From NCBI GenBank assembly GCA_019636915.1, contig JAHBWQ010000004.1, positions 1 through 50,642 on the forward strand: a stretch of DNA of 50,642 nt, written 5' to 3'. This DNA comes from Nitrospira sp. (GTDB lineage: Bacteria; Nitrospirota; Nitrospiria; Nitrospirales; Nitrospiraceae). This document shows, one piece after another, positions 1-9,924 of this stretch. The position numbers and the translations under genes were made by a program. Position 1 is the stretch's first letter. Each line of letters opens with the position of its first letter. Below the pieces are notes generated by a model that saw only the letters and a program-made list of their open reading frames with translations, searched no databases and was not told the DNA's origin.

Positions 1-1
1 C

Positions 2-634
2 CAGCTGTCGTCGGCCAAAGGCGACTTAGGGCAATTGCAGAGTGAAAGAGATAGGCTGGCAGCGGAATTGGCTGCACTGAAGGAACATGAGGCGGATCAT
101 GATCGGCAGGCCGAGGAGTTGGAGGCACAATTAGCTTCAGCAAGGAAGCGGATTGCAGACCTTGAAGGGCAGTTAGGGGAGAGCAAGGGGAGTCTGGCAC
201 AGGCCGAACGGGATCTTCTGAAAGCGTTGCGTCCGGAGATTTCAAAAGGGACGGTGTCGGTCAATCAAGCCGGCGATGCGCTCACCATCAATCTGGCGTC
301 GAGTCTATTGTTTGACTCAGGACAAGATCAGCTGAAAGCCGGAGGAGCCGATGCCTTGAAACGCGTTGGGGTGGTGCTCAAGGATTTCCCCGAAAAGTCC
401 GTGCATGTCGCCGGGTATACCGACAATGTCGTGATCAAGGGTGCGCTCGCCAAGAAGTTTCCATCCAATAAAGAGCTCTCAGATGCTCGGGCAGACAGCG
501 CGGCGCAGGCTCTCAGGGACGGTGGGGTTGCCAATCTGACGGCTGCCGGTCATGGGGAAAACGATCCGGTTGCCAGCAACAATACGGCGGCAGGTCGGGC
601 GAAGAATCGCCGGGTTGAGGTGATCGTGAAGTAA
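2..634 (+). CDS. OmpA-domain envelope protein with coiled coil (5' end missing)
   Basis: The reading frame is open from the window edge, so the true start lies upstream; the TTG at 35 is not needed as a start. The first ~75 residues are a charged heptad-like coiled coil rich in E, L, A and K. The last ~125 residues form an OmpA/MotB peptidoglycan-binding domain, with LLFDSG followed by the conserved pattern VAGYTDN, S.ARADSAAQAL, GHGENDP and a final N.AGRAKNRRVEV. Such proteins tether the outer membrane or a periplasmic complex to peptidoglycan. The role of this one is unknown. The gene is followed 76 bp later by a small exported protein on the same strand. Confidence 0.9.
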   Translation, partial: QLSSAKGDLGQLQSERDRLAAELAALKEHEADHDRQAEELEAQLASARKRIADLEGQLGESKGSLAQAERDLLKALRPEISKGTVSVNQAGDALTINLASSLLFDSGQDQLKAGGADALKRVGVVLKDFPEKSVHVAGYTDNVVIKGALAKKFPSNKELSDARADSAAQALRDGGVANLTAAGHGENDPVASNNTAAGRAKNRRVEVIVK

Positions 635-710
635 TAAATCATTACGTCGGTAGAGGCAGGGGAGGAAAATATGCTTCTACCGGCCCCTTCTCTATCTTGG
701 GAGATTTGTC

Positions 711-968
711 ATGAAAACACGAGCAACTGTTGCTCACGGGGTTTTGATGCTTTCCTTACTCGGCTTCACGGCCTCGACATGGGCTGTGGACATGGGCGCG
801 ATGAAGCAGAAAGTTGAAACCGTGAAAGGTCAAGCTGAGAACGTCAAGAAAGAAGGTGGTGAGACAGCACAGAGTGCGAAGGACATGCAGGCGAAAGATG
901 CCATGAAGAACGCCGGAGAAATGAAAGACGAAGGGAAGAAGCTCAAAGACACTGTCACAGGGAAATAG
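711..968 (+). CDS. Small Lys/Glu-rich exported protein
   Basis: An 85-residue protein. Residues 1-25 look like a Sec signal peptide (MKTR n-region, hydrophobic LMLSLLGF core, probable cleavage after STWA). The mature ~60 residues have almost no hydrophobic content and are rich in K, E, A, M and G with repeated K-x-x-x-K/E spacing, predicting an extended or amphipathic helix similar in style to LEA or CsbD-type stress proteins. No family can be named with certainty. It follows the OmpA-domain gene on the same strand and is itself followed by a strong hairpin, suggesting it ends a transcript. Confidence 0.65.
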   Translation: MKTRATVAHGVLMLSLLGFTASTWAVDMGAMKQKVETVKGQAENVKKEGGETAQSAKDMQAKDAMKNAGEMKDEGKKLKDTVTGK

Positions 969-1285
969 TGAGTGAGACCTGTTCCTTGATGCCTAGGCTG
1001 GTGCGTCTATGACGCGCCAGCCATTCCAGCCTTCCAGTTTTTCGGGGTTGGCGCAGTACAGCCGTGCCGAGTCTTCTGCACATCACCATATCAATAGATC
1101 CTTTCCTTCTAGTTCCTTGAGATAAGTCCGTCATTAGAGCCTCAAGCGGTCGATGCTGTGGACCTTCTTCGTGTGAAGGAGGTGGTCGTTGGGGGGTGTC
1201 GCGTGGAAAAGCTGGAGCAATATTCCTCCGCCATACACAACACAAGATTCGCGCCCCTCCCCCCTATCTGCCACCCTTATCTACT
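969..1285. other. Gene-free spacer
   Basis: Apart from the hairpin at 996-1022 I see no convincing gene here. A 96-codon minus-strand frame exists but has no recognisable domain and Arg/Pro-rich composition typical of a chance frame. Confidence 0.5.
996..1022 (+). terminator. Strong hairpin after the small exported protein gene
   Basis: Two 12-base arms (996-1007 and 1011-1022) pair with only one G-U, around a three-base loop. It lies 28 bases after the stop of the Lys-rich protein gene. No T-run follows, so it may be an mRNA-stabilising or imperfect terminator hairpin. Confidence 0.45.
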
Positions 1286-1720
1286 CTAAAACGATTGCTG
1301 TGCCAGGATGTCGAGGGTCAGTTGGTCGGGCTTGCCGTCGAAGTATTTGAGTAGGGCGGATTTGAAGAGGGCGTTGTCGGTGGCAGCGGTCATGAACAAG
1401 GTCATGCAGGATCGGAATTTCAGATTGTCCGGGTAGGGGAAGATCTCGTCAGCGCTGCACCCCTCTACATTCAGGACAAGCTGGGTACATTCTCGGAGTC
1501 TCTGACCCAGAACTGGGTGTTGAAGATAGGCCTTGGCCTCATCGAGCGAGGTGATAGCGAATTGCTGTGCCATTGCAGTGTGCCCGAGACCGATGATTTG
1601 CGGAAAGATAAACCAGATCCAGTGGCCGGACTTTCTCCCGGCCCGTAGCTCGTTAAGGACGGTGTCGTAGACGCGCTCTTGTGCATCGAGAAAGCGGTGG
1701 AGATTGTAAGCGTCGCTCAT
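1286..1720 (-). CDS. DUF1810 family protein
   Basis: A 144-residue protein matching the DUF1810 family in length and motifs: an N-terminal LHRFLDAQERVYDTVLNEL, then SGHWIWFIFPQI and LGHTAMAQQFAI, followed by a region with LRECTQLVL and DNLKFRSCMTLF. The family is cytosolic, widespread and of unknown biochemical function; it is sometimes annotated as calpastatin-like without good basis. It stands alone here, with the downstream side facing the Lys-rich protein gene. The start ATG at 1720 gives the normal family length. Confidence 0.9.
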   Translation of the reverse strand: MSDAYNLHRFLDAQERVYDTVLNELRAGRKSGHWIWFIFPQIIGLGHTAMAQQFAITSLDEAKAYLQHPVLGQRLRECTQLVLNVEGCSADEIFPYPDNLKFRSCMTLFMTAATDNALFKSALLKYFDGKPDQLTLDILAQQSF

Positions 1721-1780
1721 AAACTATCTGTGGCCAAGTATATTCCTTCCTGGGCCTATATCATGCTTGGCAATATTTGA

Positions 1781-2260
1781 TTGCAAGACCTGACACAATT
1801 TTTCCGAATCTTTAGGTTGGTCTTGTATAACCTCATTTGGGTAAGCCCGGTCCTGTTCATCGATCTGATCTTTGAAATCTGCAAGGTCGTCTTTACTCTC
1901 GCCTCCCCTGACGATCTACTTTTTGCTGAGCCTCCTCGTGGCGGCGACTCTGGGCCTCCTGCTCTTAGTGCCCTGCTTCATCCTGCTGCCCTGGGCGACT
2001 CGGCTCTTACATTTTGGTGTCGCATCGTGCTCTGTCCGATTGTGGTGAAATTTCACCCCATGTTTGTGCCGGAGCTGATCGAACAGGATTTCGCAAGTCC
2101 CGTCAGTATCAGGAGGTCATCCTGCCTGCCGTGCCTATGTATTGAAGGCTCGCTGGTTCAAGAAACGGGAAGCCATTGCGCTTTCGAATGCTACCGATCA
2201 ACGGATGGTGCGTTCGCTTCGGGTGAAGCGGCGTACGAGGCAACTATGTGACGGGAATGG
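1781..2260 (+). pseudogene. Decayed membrane-protein gene with several frameshifts
   Basis: The frame from 1781 begins with a hydrophobic stretch (LVLYNLIWVSPVLFIDLIF). At a run of five T (1920-1924) the sequence makes better sense one frame on: adding one T would continue into a long transmembrane helix (FLLSLLVAATLGLLLLV and FILLPWATRLL). Further on, sensible peptide appears in yet other frames (EVILPAVPMY, then KARWFKKREAIALSNATDQR and MVRSLRVKRRTRQL, ending in a stop near 2290). This patchwork suggests a membrane protein with a basic cytoplasmic tail that has lost frame at least twice, or sequencing indels. The family is not recognised. Confidence 0.4.
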
Positions 2261-2466
2261 ACAGGTACTGCTGGGCGGCCTTAGCGTGGATTGAGCTACG
2301 CGTGGTGAACAAGGACGGACAACTATCGGACCAATACGCGCTCCCACTATCGATGCTGAAAGACTTCGGTCAGCTGCTCCTCCTCCGCACAACCGATGCT
2401 GGCTGGTTTCGGAGCCATGAAAGCTCTCCGCATGATGGTCAAACTGGCGGAAGGTGTAGTGCATAG

Positions 2467-2850
2467 TCGGTCTCAATCGTCCAGTTGATGCCCTCCTAGA
2501 TTACTTGGGATTCTGGCACATCTAATCCCAGTAAACACCGATACATCCCGTTGAATCTATTCAGATACAGGGGGAGTCGAAAGAGATCCACTACAGGCGG
2601 TTCTTTCTTAATAACCAGATCATAATCACTGGCAGATCAGGCTATTCTCTTCGTTCTCCTCGCAGCTTGGTCTTTGCGTGTGAACGAGCAGTGTTGACCA
2701 GGTACTGTCTAGTATAATTACTAATTGCTCTCTAGGTTTATTAGGTCTATAGGGTTGGAGCCCATACGGTCAATCACAGGTACGTCATGCTAGTGGACGG
2801 TGCGTGGGCGACACTACGCTGGACGTAACCAAAATAGGAGGAGGTCTGGT
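2467..2850. other. Spacer upstream of the RTX gene with possible promoter
   Basis: No gene is seen. A perfect TATAAT hexamer lies at 2713-2718, about 130 bases before the RTX start. The nearest -35-like sequence (TTGACC, 2694-2699) is only 13 bases away, too close for a standard sigma-70 pair, so the call is weak. A 7-base inverted repeat (2506-2512 with 2524-2530) is also present. Confidence 0.3.
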
Positions 2851-3591
2851 ATGGATTTTTTCGGTACAAATGGTAATGACACTATCGTTGGTAGCAATGG
2901 TGATGATCGCCTATTTGGCCTCAATGGCAATGACTTTTTAGATGGAAGGTTCGGTTTTGACCTCATTGATGGAGGTGCAGGAGTTGATACGACTTCGTAT
3001 GCATTCTATGCCGGACCGATTAACGCGAACCTATCGACAGGTGTCGTGAGTTTCCCAGGGAACTCTGTTTTGACAGATACGCTGGTCAGTATTGAAAATT
3101 TAATTGGCACGGCTGGTAATGATGTAATTACAGGTAGTGCTGCAAATAATTCGTTGTCTGGCGGCAATGGTAATGACACCATAAATGGTGGTTTAGGCAA
3201 CGATACGCTCAACGGCGGCAGTGGCAACGACACTCTGATCGGGGGGCTCGGGCTCGATACGCTGAATGGCGGCACCGGGAATGATCTTTTTGATTATAAT
3301 TCCGTCAACGAAAGCCTTGTTGGGACAAGTCGGGATAAGATCGTAGGGTTTGCCGGCGCGGGCGCGGTAGTCGGCGACCGGATTGATCTAACCACGATCG
3401 ATGCCAATAGTCTGGTAGCCGGCAACCAGGCTTTCATATGGGGTGGGTCTTTTACGGCGGGTCACCTCCGGTATGTCGGTGGGGTTCTACAGGGCAACAC
3501 CGATGCCGATGCAGCGGCGGAGTTTGAGATTCAGCTGGTCGGCGCCCCGGCGCTTGTGGTTGGGGGAGCCGGTACCGACATCCTCCTGTAA
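2851..3591 (+). CDS. RTX calcium-binding protein, likely type I secretion substrate
   Basis: A 246-residue protein starting at ATG 2851, preceded by a strong AGGAGGAGG ribosome site; a GTG start at 2800 would lack one. It has two blocks of RTX nonapeptides (G-G-x-G-N-D-x-I/L) at roughly residues 4-45 and 90-155, which form a calcium-stabilised beta roll. The C-terminal ~100 residues resemble the serralysin/M10 C-terminal region (SRDKIVGFA, DRIDLTTIDAN, AFIWGG.FTAGHLRY, FEIQLVG) and end in a hydrophobic DILL tail, which is typical of type I secretion signals. No protease or other catalytic domain is present, and no secretion genes lie nearby. There is no N-terminal signal peptide. Confidence 0.88.
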   Translation: MDFFGTNGNDTIVGSNGDDRLFGLNGNDFLDGRFGFDLIDGGAGVDTTSYAFYAGPINANLSTGVVSFPGNSVLTDTLVSIENLIGTAGNDVITGSAANNSLSGGNGNDTINGGLGNDTLNGGSGNDTLIGGLGLDTLNGGTGNDLFDYNSVNESLVGTSRDKIVGFAGAGAVVGDRIDLTTIDANSLVAGNQAFIWGGSFTAGHLRYVGGVLQGNTDADAAAEFEIQLVGAPALVVGGAGTDILL

Positions 3592-3601
3592 GCCTCAGGA
3601 T

Positions 3602-3627
3602 CCCCAGCAGGCTGCTCCCTGCTGGGG
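3602..3627 (+). terminator. Stem-loop after the RTX gene
   Basis: A perfect 10-base GC-rich inverted repeat (3602-3611 with 3618-3627) with a 6-base loop starts 10 bases after the RTX stop codon. It lacks a downstream T-tract but is well placed to end the transcript. Confidence 0.55.
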
Positions 3628-3916
3628 CCCCAACACCAGATCCGATTCATTGGTGTGGATCACGAGTGATGTCTGAGGTGCTGAGTCTTGTTTGCCGGTC
3701 CTCATGGTCCTCGTCAATAATCTAGAATTAGGGAACATGCCTAATTCAACTGGACGGTTCTGCACCATTGAGCCTTCATACCCCTTGAGTCCAGGGAACA
3801 TGACAGCCTCGGCAATTTTTTGTGTAATGAAAAGCAAAGGGGGGTGTTCCTTCGTAGGGCAGCTATTTGGGTTGCCAAATACGGCAGTGCTCGTGGAAAA
3901 TTTGGTAGGGTAAGCG
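3628..3916. other. Gene-free spacer
   Basis: Short frames on both strands show no recognisable domain or ribosome site. Together with the hairpin the gap between the RTX and HEAT genes is 325 bases. Nothing else is seen. Confidence 0.4.
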
Positions 3917-5008
3917 CTAGCTATATTGATCCCACGTATCGCACTGCTTGATGGACCAAAACACGGCTTCTTTCAACTTCTTCAGCGTCACGTTGTCGGG
4001 GTCCCGAATCGCCTGTAGCTTTTTGTCTAGGTCGTAGAGTGGTTGGATCGACCGCTTGTCCGGTATCTTGCCGAGTGCCCAGGCGACTTCCGTCAGCACC
4101 GTCCAGTCTGTCTTTGGATCTTGGAGTTTTGCCAGTAAGGGCAAGACGACCGACGCGTCACCATGGAGGCCGCCGAGCTGCCCTAAGGATTTTGCTGCTG
4201 CAGCTTGAACCTCCAGCTGCGGTGAGGTGTTCATCAGTTCAACGAGCAACGGGATACCGTCTCTGCCGAGGTTGCCGATTGCTGAGAGCGCTTGCTTGGC
4301 CAGATCGCGGTCTTTGAGTGCTTCCTTTAATTTCGGCATCGCGGCATCAGCCTGCATGTCTCCAAGAAGCGACATGATTTTCAGTTTTCTGGCTTGGCTG
4401 GTGTCCGGAGAATCAAGCAACTTGAGTAGTCGATCCGAGTGACCCCATTCTGCCGCCAGCAACAGGGGAAACTCATATTTCCCCAAGGCTTCCTGCAGCG
4501 TAGCCATCACGTAGCGACCGGCATCCGGCGCTTGCGCCGCCTGGGCGGCCGCCACGGCATCTTCAAAGTCAGTGCGTACTTCTTTCTGCCACTTGATCTT
4601 CATGCCTCCGAGCAGGTAGGTCAGTTGACAGGCTGGTCCTTTCCAGAGTCGGGACGGGGCATCGGGGAGGTCTGCATCTCCGCCCGCCACGGTCGTGCCT
4701 TCCCATGTCTTGCGCTGTTCGCATTTTACGCGAAGGATGACGTCGTGAGCTTGCGTAGAATGTCGAACGGCCGAGTATCCGGCGTCGGCCAATCGTTGGA
4801 CGACGGTGTCGATGAGCGGGGTGGCATCCACTGAGCCGTTGTCTGTGAGCGCCAGCACATCGACGAACACCGTCTGGATCTTCTCCAGTTGAATCCGTTG
4901 TTCCGGTGTGAAGTACTCACGGTAGGCCAATCCCCGAGACTCAAGCAGACTCAAAACAAAAACGGAGAGGAATATTGGGGCCACAACAATACGGAATGGA
5001 TACCACAT
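3917..5008 (-). CDS. Exported HEAT-repeat protein
   Basis: A 363-residue protein with an N-terminal hydrophobic signal or anchor (VVAPIFLSVFVLSLL). Residues ~30-190 form an unrecognised domain that contains a possible disulfide pair (VKCEQRK and GPACQL). Residues ~190-345 contain HEAT-like helical repeats (AMPKLKEALKDRDLAKQALSA, GIPLLVELMN, VQAAAAKSLGQLGG, WTVLTEVAWALGKI). HEAT arrays bind proteins, so this may be a periplasmic scaffold; no enzyme function is visible. The start ATG at 5008 has AAGGAA just upstream. It is transcribed divergently from the atp operon. Confidence 0.75.
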   Translation of the reverse strand: MWYPFRIVVAPIFLSVFVLSLLESRGLAYREYFTPEQRIQLEKIQTVFVDVLALTDNGSVDATPLIDTVVQRLADAGYSAVRHSTQAHDVILRVKCEQRKTWEGTTVAGGDADLPDAPSRLWKGPACQLTYLLGGMKIKWQKEVRTDFEDAVAAAQAAQAPDAGRYVMATLQEALGKYEFPLLLAAEWGHSDRLLKLLDSPDTSQARKLKIMSLLGDMQADAAMPKLKEALKDRDLAKQALSAIGNLGRDGIPLLVELMNTSPQLEVQAAAAKSLGQLGGLHGDASVVLPLLAKLQDPKTDWTVLTEVAWALGKIPDKRSIQPLYDLDKKLQAIRDPDNVTLKKLKEAVFWSIKQCDTWDQYS

Positions 5009-5160
5009 TTCCTTACTCCACTCCCGCTTGTGTCACTTCTTCAAGTGGTACTGTGGTGCCCGTTGGTTTCATCGAAGCTCATCTCTCGGTCAAATTTCAG
5101 TATACACCTGCTCCCTCATCAGGGGATGGTTTGCGATGATCAATGTGGAAGAGAGTGATA

Positions 5161-5190
5161 TTGACAGCTCCTCATCCCCAATGCTAACTT
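5161..5190 (+). promoter_or_regulatory. Possible sigma-70 promoter of the atp operon
   Basis: A perfect TTGACA at 5161-5166 is followed, 18 bases later, by TAACTT at 5185-5190, which is preceded by TGC as in an extended -10. It lies 70 bases upstream of atpH. The -10 is a weak match, so this is tentative. Confidence 0.35.
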
Positions 5191-5202
5191 CGCGAGCTCT
5201 GC

Positions 5203-5219
5203 TTCGTGAATTTCACGAA
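5203..5219. promoter_or_regulatory. Perfect palindrome upstream of atpH (operator candidate)
   Basis: TTCGTGAA, one T, then TTCACGAA: 8-base perfect arms around a single base. It would sit just downstream of the transcription start given by the promoter candidate at 5161-5190, and 41 bases before the atpH start. It could be a repressor operator or a short 5' UTR hairpin. Confidence 0.4.
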
Positions 5220-5260
5220 ACTTTAAGGTCCGTCTAAATAATGTAGGTGAGTCGAGAACG

Positions 5261-5800
5261 GTGATTAAAACAACAGTTGCGCGACGTTACGCACAGGCCC
5301 TCTTCGAACTCCTTGATCAATCCAGCATCGATGTGACGCGAAAAGCTCTCGATAGTCTGGGGCAGGCTCTGAAGGAGTCTGACCAACTTCGACACGTGGT
5401 GGCATCCCCTGCGTTCAGCGTCGAGGAAAAGATTTCGGTGCTGAGGGGGTTGGCTGACAAGTTGGCCTGTCCACAGGCCGGTCAGGCATTTCTTGGACAA
5501 TTGGTGAAGAAGAGCCGAGTCGGGTTCTTGCCCGAGATTGCCGTGGCGTTTGGAAAATTGGTTGATCAGTCGAAGGGCACTCAGCCTGTGACCGTGTCCT
5601 CCGCAACGGTACTTCCCCTTCCTGAACAAGAGCGGATTAAAGCGCGGCTGCGTGACACACTCAAGCGCGAAGTGGATGTCACGTTCCAGACCGACGCGAG
5701 TCATCTTGCCGGGCTGCAGATCCGCATCGGCAGCACGGTGGTCGACAGCACCGTCCAGGGCCGCCTGCGCGACCTGCACGTGGCGTTGACTCGAGAATAA
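5261..5800 (+). CDS. atpH: ATP synthase F1 delta subunit
   Basis: A 179-residue delta (OSCP) subunit, part of the stator that links the F1 head to the b-subunit stalk. It opens with the typical [11 protein letters not shown] helix and has a helical N-terminal domain ([13 protein letters not shown]). The C-terminal end is conserved, with [23 protein letters not shown] followed by RL. The start is GTG at 5261 with a modest AGGTGA upstream. It is the first gene of the atpH-A-G-D-C cluster. In the usual bacterial order atpB, atpE and atpF come immediately before it; here the upstream gene is an unrelated HEAT protein on the other strand. Confidence 0.96.
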   Translation: MIKTTVARRYAQALFELLDQSSIDVTRKALDSLGQALKESDQLRHVVASPAFSVEEKISVLRGLADKLACPQAGQAFLGQLVKKSRVGFLPEIAVAFGKLVDQSKGTQPVTVSSATVLPLPEQERIKARLRDTLKREVDVTFQTDASHLAGLQIRIGSTVVDSTVQGRLRDLHVALTRE

Positions 5801-5811
5801 AAGGAGTTGTC

Positions 5812-7329
5812 ATGCAGATCAGGGCCGAAGAAATCAGTGCGATCATCAAGGAAAAGATCAAGGGTTTCGACAAGCAGGTTGATGTCAAGGAAACCGGATC
5901 GGTCATTCAGGTCGGCGACGGCATTGCCAAGGTCTATGGTCTGGATGGGGCCATGGCCGGAGAGATGTTGGAGTTTCCTGGTGGACTCTATGGGATTGCG
6001 CTCAACCTTGAAGAAGACAATGTCGGCGCCGTGTTGATGGGTGACGACGTCGGAATCAAAGAAGGCGATCCAGTCAAGCGGACCGGCCGTATTGCGGAAA
6101 TTCCGGTCGGCGAGGCGCTCGTCGGTCGAGTCGTCAATGCCATCGGTCAGCCGATCGACGGCAAGGGACCGATCCAGTCCCCGCATCATTCCCGGATCGA
6201 AGTGGTGGCTCCCGGCGTGAATACACGTCAATCAGTCCGAGAGCCGCTGCAGACCGGTATCAAGGCTATCGACGCCATGATCCCGATCGGTCGTGGTCAG
6301 CGGGAGTTGATCATCGGCGATCGCCAGACCGGCAAGACGGCTATTGCGGTGGATACGATCATTAATCAAAAGGGTTTGGGCGTCTTCTGTATTTACGTGG
6401 CCGTCGGTCAGAAGCGCTCGACGGTTGCTCGCGTGGTCAAGACACTCGAGGAAAACCATGCGATGGAGTACAGCATGGTCGTGTCGGCGAGCGCCAGCGA
6501 CCCGGCCCCGATGCAGTTTCTGGCACCTTTCGCGGGTGCGGCAATCGGAGAGTATTTCCGTGATAACGGCAAGCATGCATTGATCGTCTATGACGATTTG
6601 TCGAAACATGCCGTAGCCTATCGCCAGCTCTCGCTCTTGCTTCGTCGCCCCCCGGGGCGCGAAGCCTATCCGGGAGATGTGTTTTATTTGCACTCACGCT
6701 TGCTTGAACGGGCCGCTAAGCTCAGCGAAAAGCTGGGCGGGGGGAGCCTCACCGCGTTGCCCATCATTGAAACGCAAGCGGGTGACGTGTCGGCCTATAT
6801 TCCAACGAACGTCATCTCGATCACGGACGGGCAGATCTATCTCGGTAGTGATCTGTTCTATTCCGGTATCCGCCCGGCCATTAACGTCGGACTGTCGGTC
6901 TCCCGCGTCGGCGGATCCGCTCAGATTAAGACGATGAAACAGGTGGCCGGTACGCTCCGGTTGGACTTAGCCCAGTATCGTGAAATGGCGGCGTTTGCCC
7001 AGTTCGGCAGCGAGCTCGACAAGGCGACGCAGCTGCAGCTGGCTCGTGGCGTGCGCATGGTGGAGTTGCTCAAGCAGGGGCAATACAAACCGATGCCGGT
7101 GGCGGATCAAGTGCTCTCCATTTACGCTGGTACGCAGGGATTCCTCGACGACGTGGCGGTAGACAAGGTTCAGCAGTTTGAGGCGGACCTCCTACATTAC
7201 ATTCAACAAAACCATCCGGACCTGAAGAAGGAAGTGACGACGATCGGTAAGATCGACGACAAGGTCGGTGGACGGTTGAAAGAGATCATCTCGACCTTCA
7301 AGCAGAAAATGGGATACGGAGCAAAGTAG
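5812..7329 (+). CDS. atpA: ATP synthase F1 alpha subunit
   Basis: A 505-residue alpha subunit of normal length. The P-loop GDRQTGKT is at residues 169-176, and the alpha/beta family signature [17 protein letters not shown] lies in the second half. The N-terminal beta-barrel domain ([10 protein letters not shown]) and C-terminal helical domain are complete. Alpha subunits carry non-catalytic nucleotide sites in the alpha3beta3 hexamer. An AAAGGAG ribosome site precedes ATG 5812, 11 bases after the atpH stop. Confidence 0.98.
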   Translation: MQIRAEEISAIIKEKIKGFDKQVDVKETGSVIQVGDGIAKVYGLDGAMAGEMLEFPGGLYGIALNLEEDNVGAVLMGDDVGIKEGDPVKRTGRIAEIPVGEALVGRVVNAIGQPIDGKGPIQSPHHSRIEVVAPGVNTRQSVREPLQTGIKAIDAMIPIGRGQRELIIGDRQTGKTAIAVDTIINQKGLGVFCIYVAVGQKRSTVARVVKTLEENHAMEYSMVVSASASDPAPMQFLAPFAGAAIGEYFRDNGKHALIVYDDLSKHAVAYRQLSLLLRRPPGREAYPGDVFYLHSRLLERAAKLSEKLGGGSLTALPIIETQAGDVSAYIPTNVISITDGQIYLGSDLFYSGIRPAINVGLSVSRVGGSAQIKTMKQVAGTLRLDLAQYREMAAFAQFGSELDKATQLQLARGVRMVELLKQGQYKPMPVADQVLSIYAGTQGFLDDVAVDKVQQFEADLLHYIQQNHPDLKKEVTTIGKIDDKVGGRLKEIISTFKQKMGYGAK

Positions 7330-7332
7330 CCA

Positions 7333-7381
7333 TCAGCGTTCAGCCGTGAGCTGATTGCTGAGAGCCGACAGCTGAAAGCTA
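7333..7381 (+). repeat. Seven degenerate 7-bp tandem repeats in the atpA-atpG spacer
   Basis: Read in steps of seven from 7333, the spacer splits into TCAGCGT, TCAGCCG, TGAGCTG, ATTGCTG, AGAGCCG, ACAGCTG and AAAGCTA, most sharing an AGC core at positions 3-5. It fills almost the whole 58-base gap between the two genes. The copies are imperfect, so this is an old or relaxed array. Confidence 0.6.
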
Positions 7382-7387
7382 GGATCC

Positions 7388-8266
7388 ATGCCAAGTCTTC
7401 AATCATTACGTCGCAAGATTTCAGCATTTAAGAATACGCAGAAGATCACCAAGGCCATGAAGATGGTGGCTGCGGCCAAGCTCAAACGGTCTCAGGACCG
7501 TATTCTCGCCGCACGCCCCTATGCGCATAAAATGCGCGGGGTGTTGAGTAATCTGAGTCAACGTGTGAACCGATCCTCGCATCCTCTTCTCCAGAAGCGT
7601 GAAGGGAAGAAGGTCGAAGTGCTTGTGGTGACGAGCGACCGTGGGCTTTGTGGCGGTTTCAACGGCAATATCGCCCGCAAGAGTTCGGAGTTCGTCCGGC
7701 AGTGCGAAGCACGAGGGTTACAAGTTAATTTAAGCATTATCGGTCGCAAAGGACGTGATTACTTCCGTCGGCGGACATGGCCGATTCGACAAGAATGGAC
7801 CGGGATCTTCGATAAGTTGACCTTTGAGCATGCCATCGACATCGGTGGGGACCTCACGGATAATTTCATCAAAGGTACGTTCGACGAACTCTATGTCGTC
7901 TACAACGAATTCAAGTCCGCCATTCAGCAGCGGGTGATTGTCGAAAAGCTCTTCCCGGTCGACGCCCAAGAGGAATTCAGTGGGGCGTCCAGTGAAGGCG
8001 CTCTGAGTGGTAGCTACCTCTATGAACCGGAAGAAGCAGAGTTGTTGGCCGCCTTGATCCCGAAGCATTTTCAGGTGCAGGCCTATCGGATTTTGTTGGA
8101 GTCCGCGGCAGCCGAGCATGGGGCTCGTATGGCCGCGATGGATGGCGCCACACGCAACGCCGGCCAGCTGATCAAGAAAGTGACGCTGTATTACAACAAG
8201 ACCAGGCAGGCGGCGATCACGAAAGAGTTGATGGATATCGTCGGCGGTGCCGAAGCGTTGAAATAA
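7388..8266 (+). CDS. atpG: ATP synthase F1 gamma subunit
   Basis: A 292-residue gamma subunit, the rotor shaft inside the alpha3beta3 head. The diagnostic N-terminal helix (NTQKITKAMKMVAAAKLKR) and C-terminal helix (TRNAGQLIKKVTLYYNKTRQ, followed by AAITKELMDIVGGAEAL) are both present, as is the central DRGLCGGFN motif. Length is normal. It is separated from atpA by a spacer made of 7-bp repeats, and AGGATCC precedes the ATG. Confidence 0.98.
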   Translation: MPSLQSLRRKISAFKNTQKITKAMKMVAAAKLKRSQDRILAARPYAHKMRGVLSNLSQRVNRSSHPLLQKREGKKVEVLVVTSDRGLCGGFNGNIARKSSEFVRQCEARGLQVNLSIIGRKGRDYFRRRTWPIRQEWTGIFDKLTFEHAIDIGGDLTDNFIKGTFDELYVVYNEFKSAIQQRVIVEKLFPVDAQEEFSGASSEGALSGSYLYEPEEAELLAALIPKHFQVQAYRILLESAAAEHGARMAAMDGATRNAGQLIKKVTLYYNKTRQAAITKELMDIVGGAEALK

Positions 8267-8309
8267 GTAGACTGTACTGAATGCTGAGTCATAACGGGTC
8301 ATCTGTTCT

Positions 8310-9800
<1,491 letters not shown>

Positions 9801-9818
9801 AAAAGCGGGTGAATCGAG

Positions 9819-9909
9819 CGTCCTCCGTGCTCGCGCAACGCGCGGTCCCGGAAGACCCTCGTTGCATGCGCGCAGTTGAGGACGTATCGGTTCCCGCCTG
9901 AAGGCGGGA
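9819..9909 (+). repeat. Nested inverted repeats in the atpD-atpC spacer
   Basis: CGTCCTC (9819-9825) pairs with GAGGACG (9878-9884), and inside them CAACG (9836-9840) pairs with CGTTG (9860-9864), giving a long GC-rich hairpin. A second compact hairpin follows: TCCCGCC, loop TGAA, GGCGGGA (9892-9909), ending 16 bases before the atpC ATG. No T-tract follows either hairpin. They may tune epsilon synthesis or mark an interspersed repeat. Confidence 0.55.
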
Positions 9910-9924
9910 TGAAGGAAAAGAGAG

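Noticed and set aside
2694..2718. TTGACC and TATAAT as a promoter pair for the RTX gene
   Set aside because: The 13-base spacing is too short for a normal sigma-70 promoter; only the TATAAT is kept as a weak hint.
3692..3913. 73-codon plus-strand frame after the RTX gene
   Set aside because: No family recognised and no ribosome site; an old fragment is possible but not supported.
4039..4834. Plus-strand frames opposite the HEAT-repeat gene
   Set aside because: They mirror the coding bias of the minus-strand gene and show no domain or ribosome site.
6232..6693. Minus-strand frame opposite atpA
   Set aside because: A shadow of a highly conserved gene; no recognisable product.
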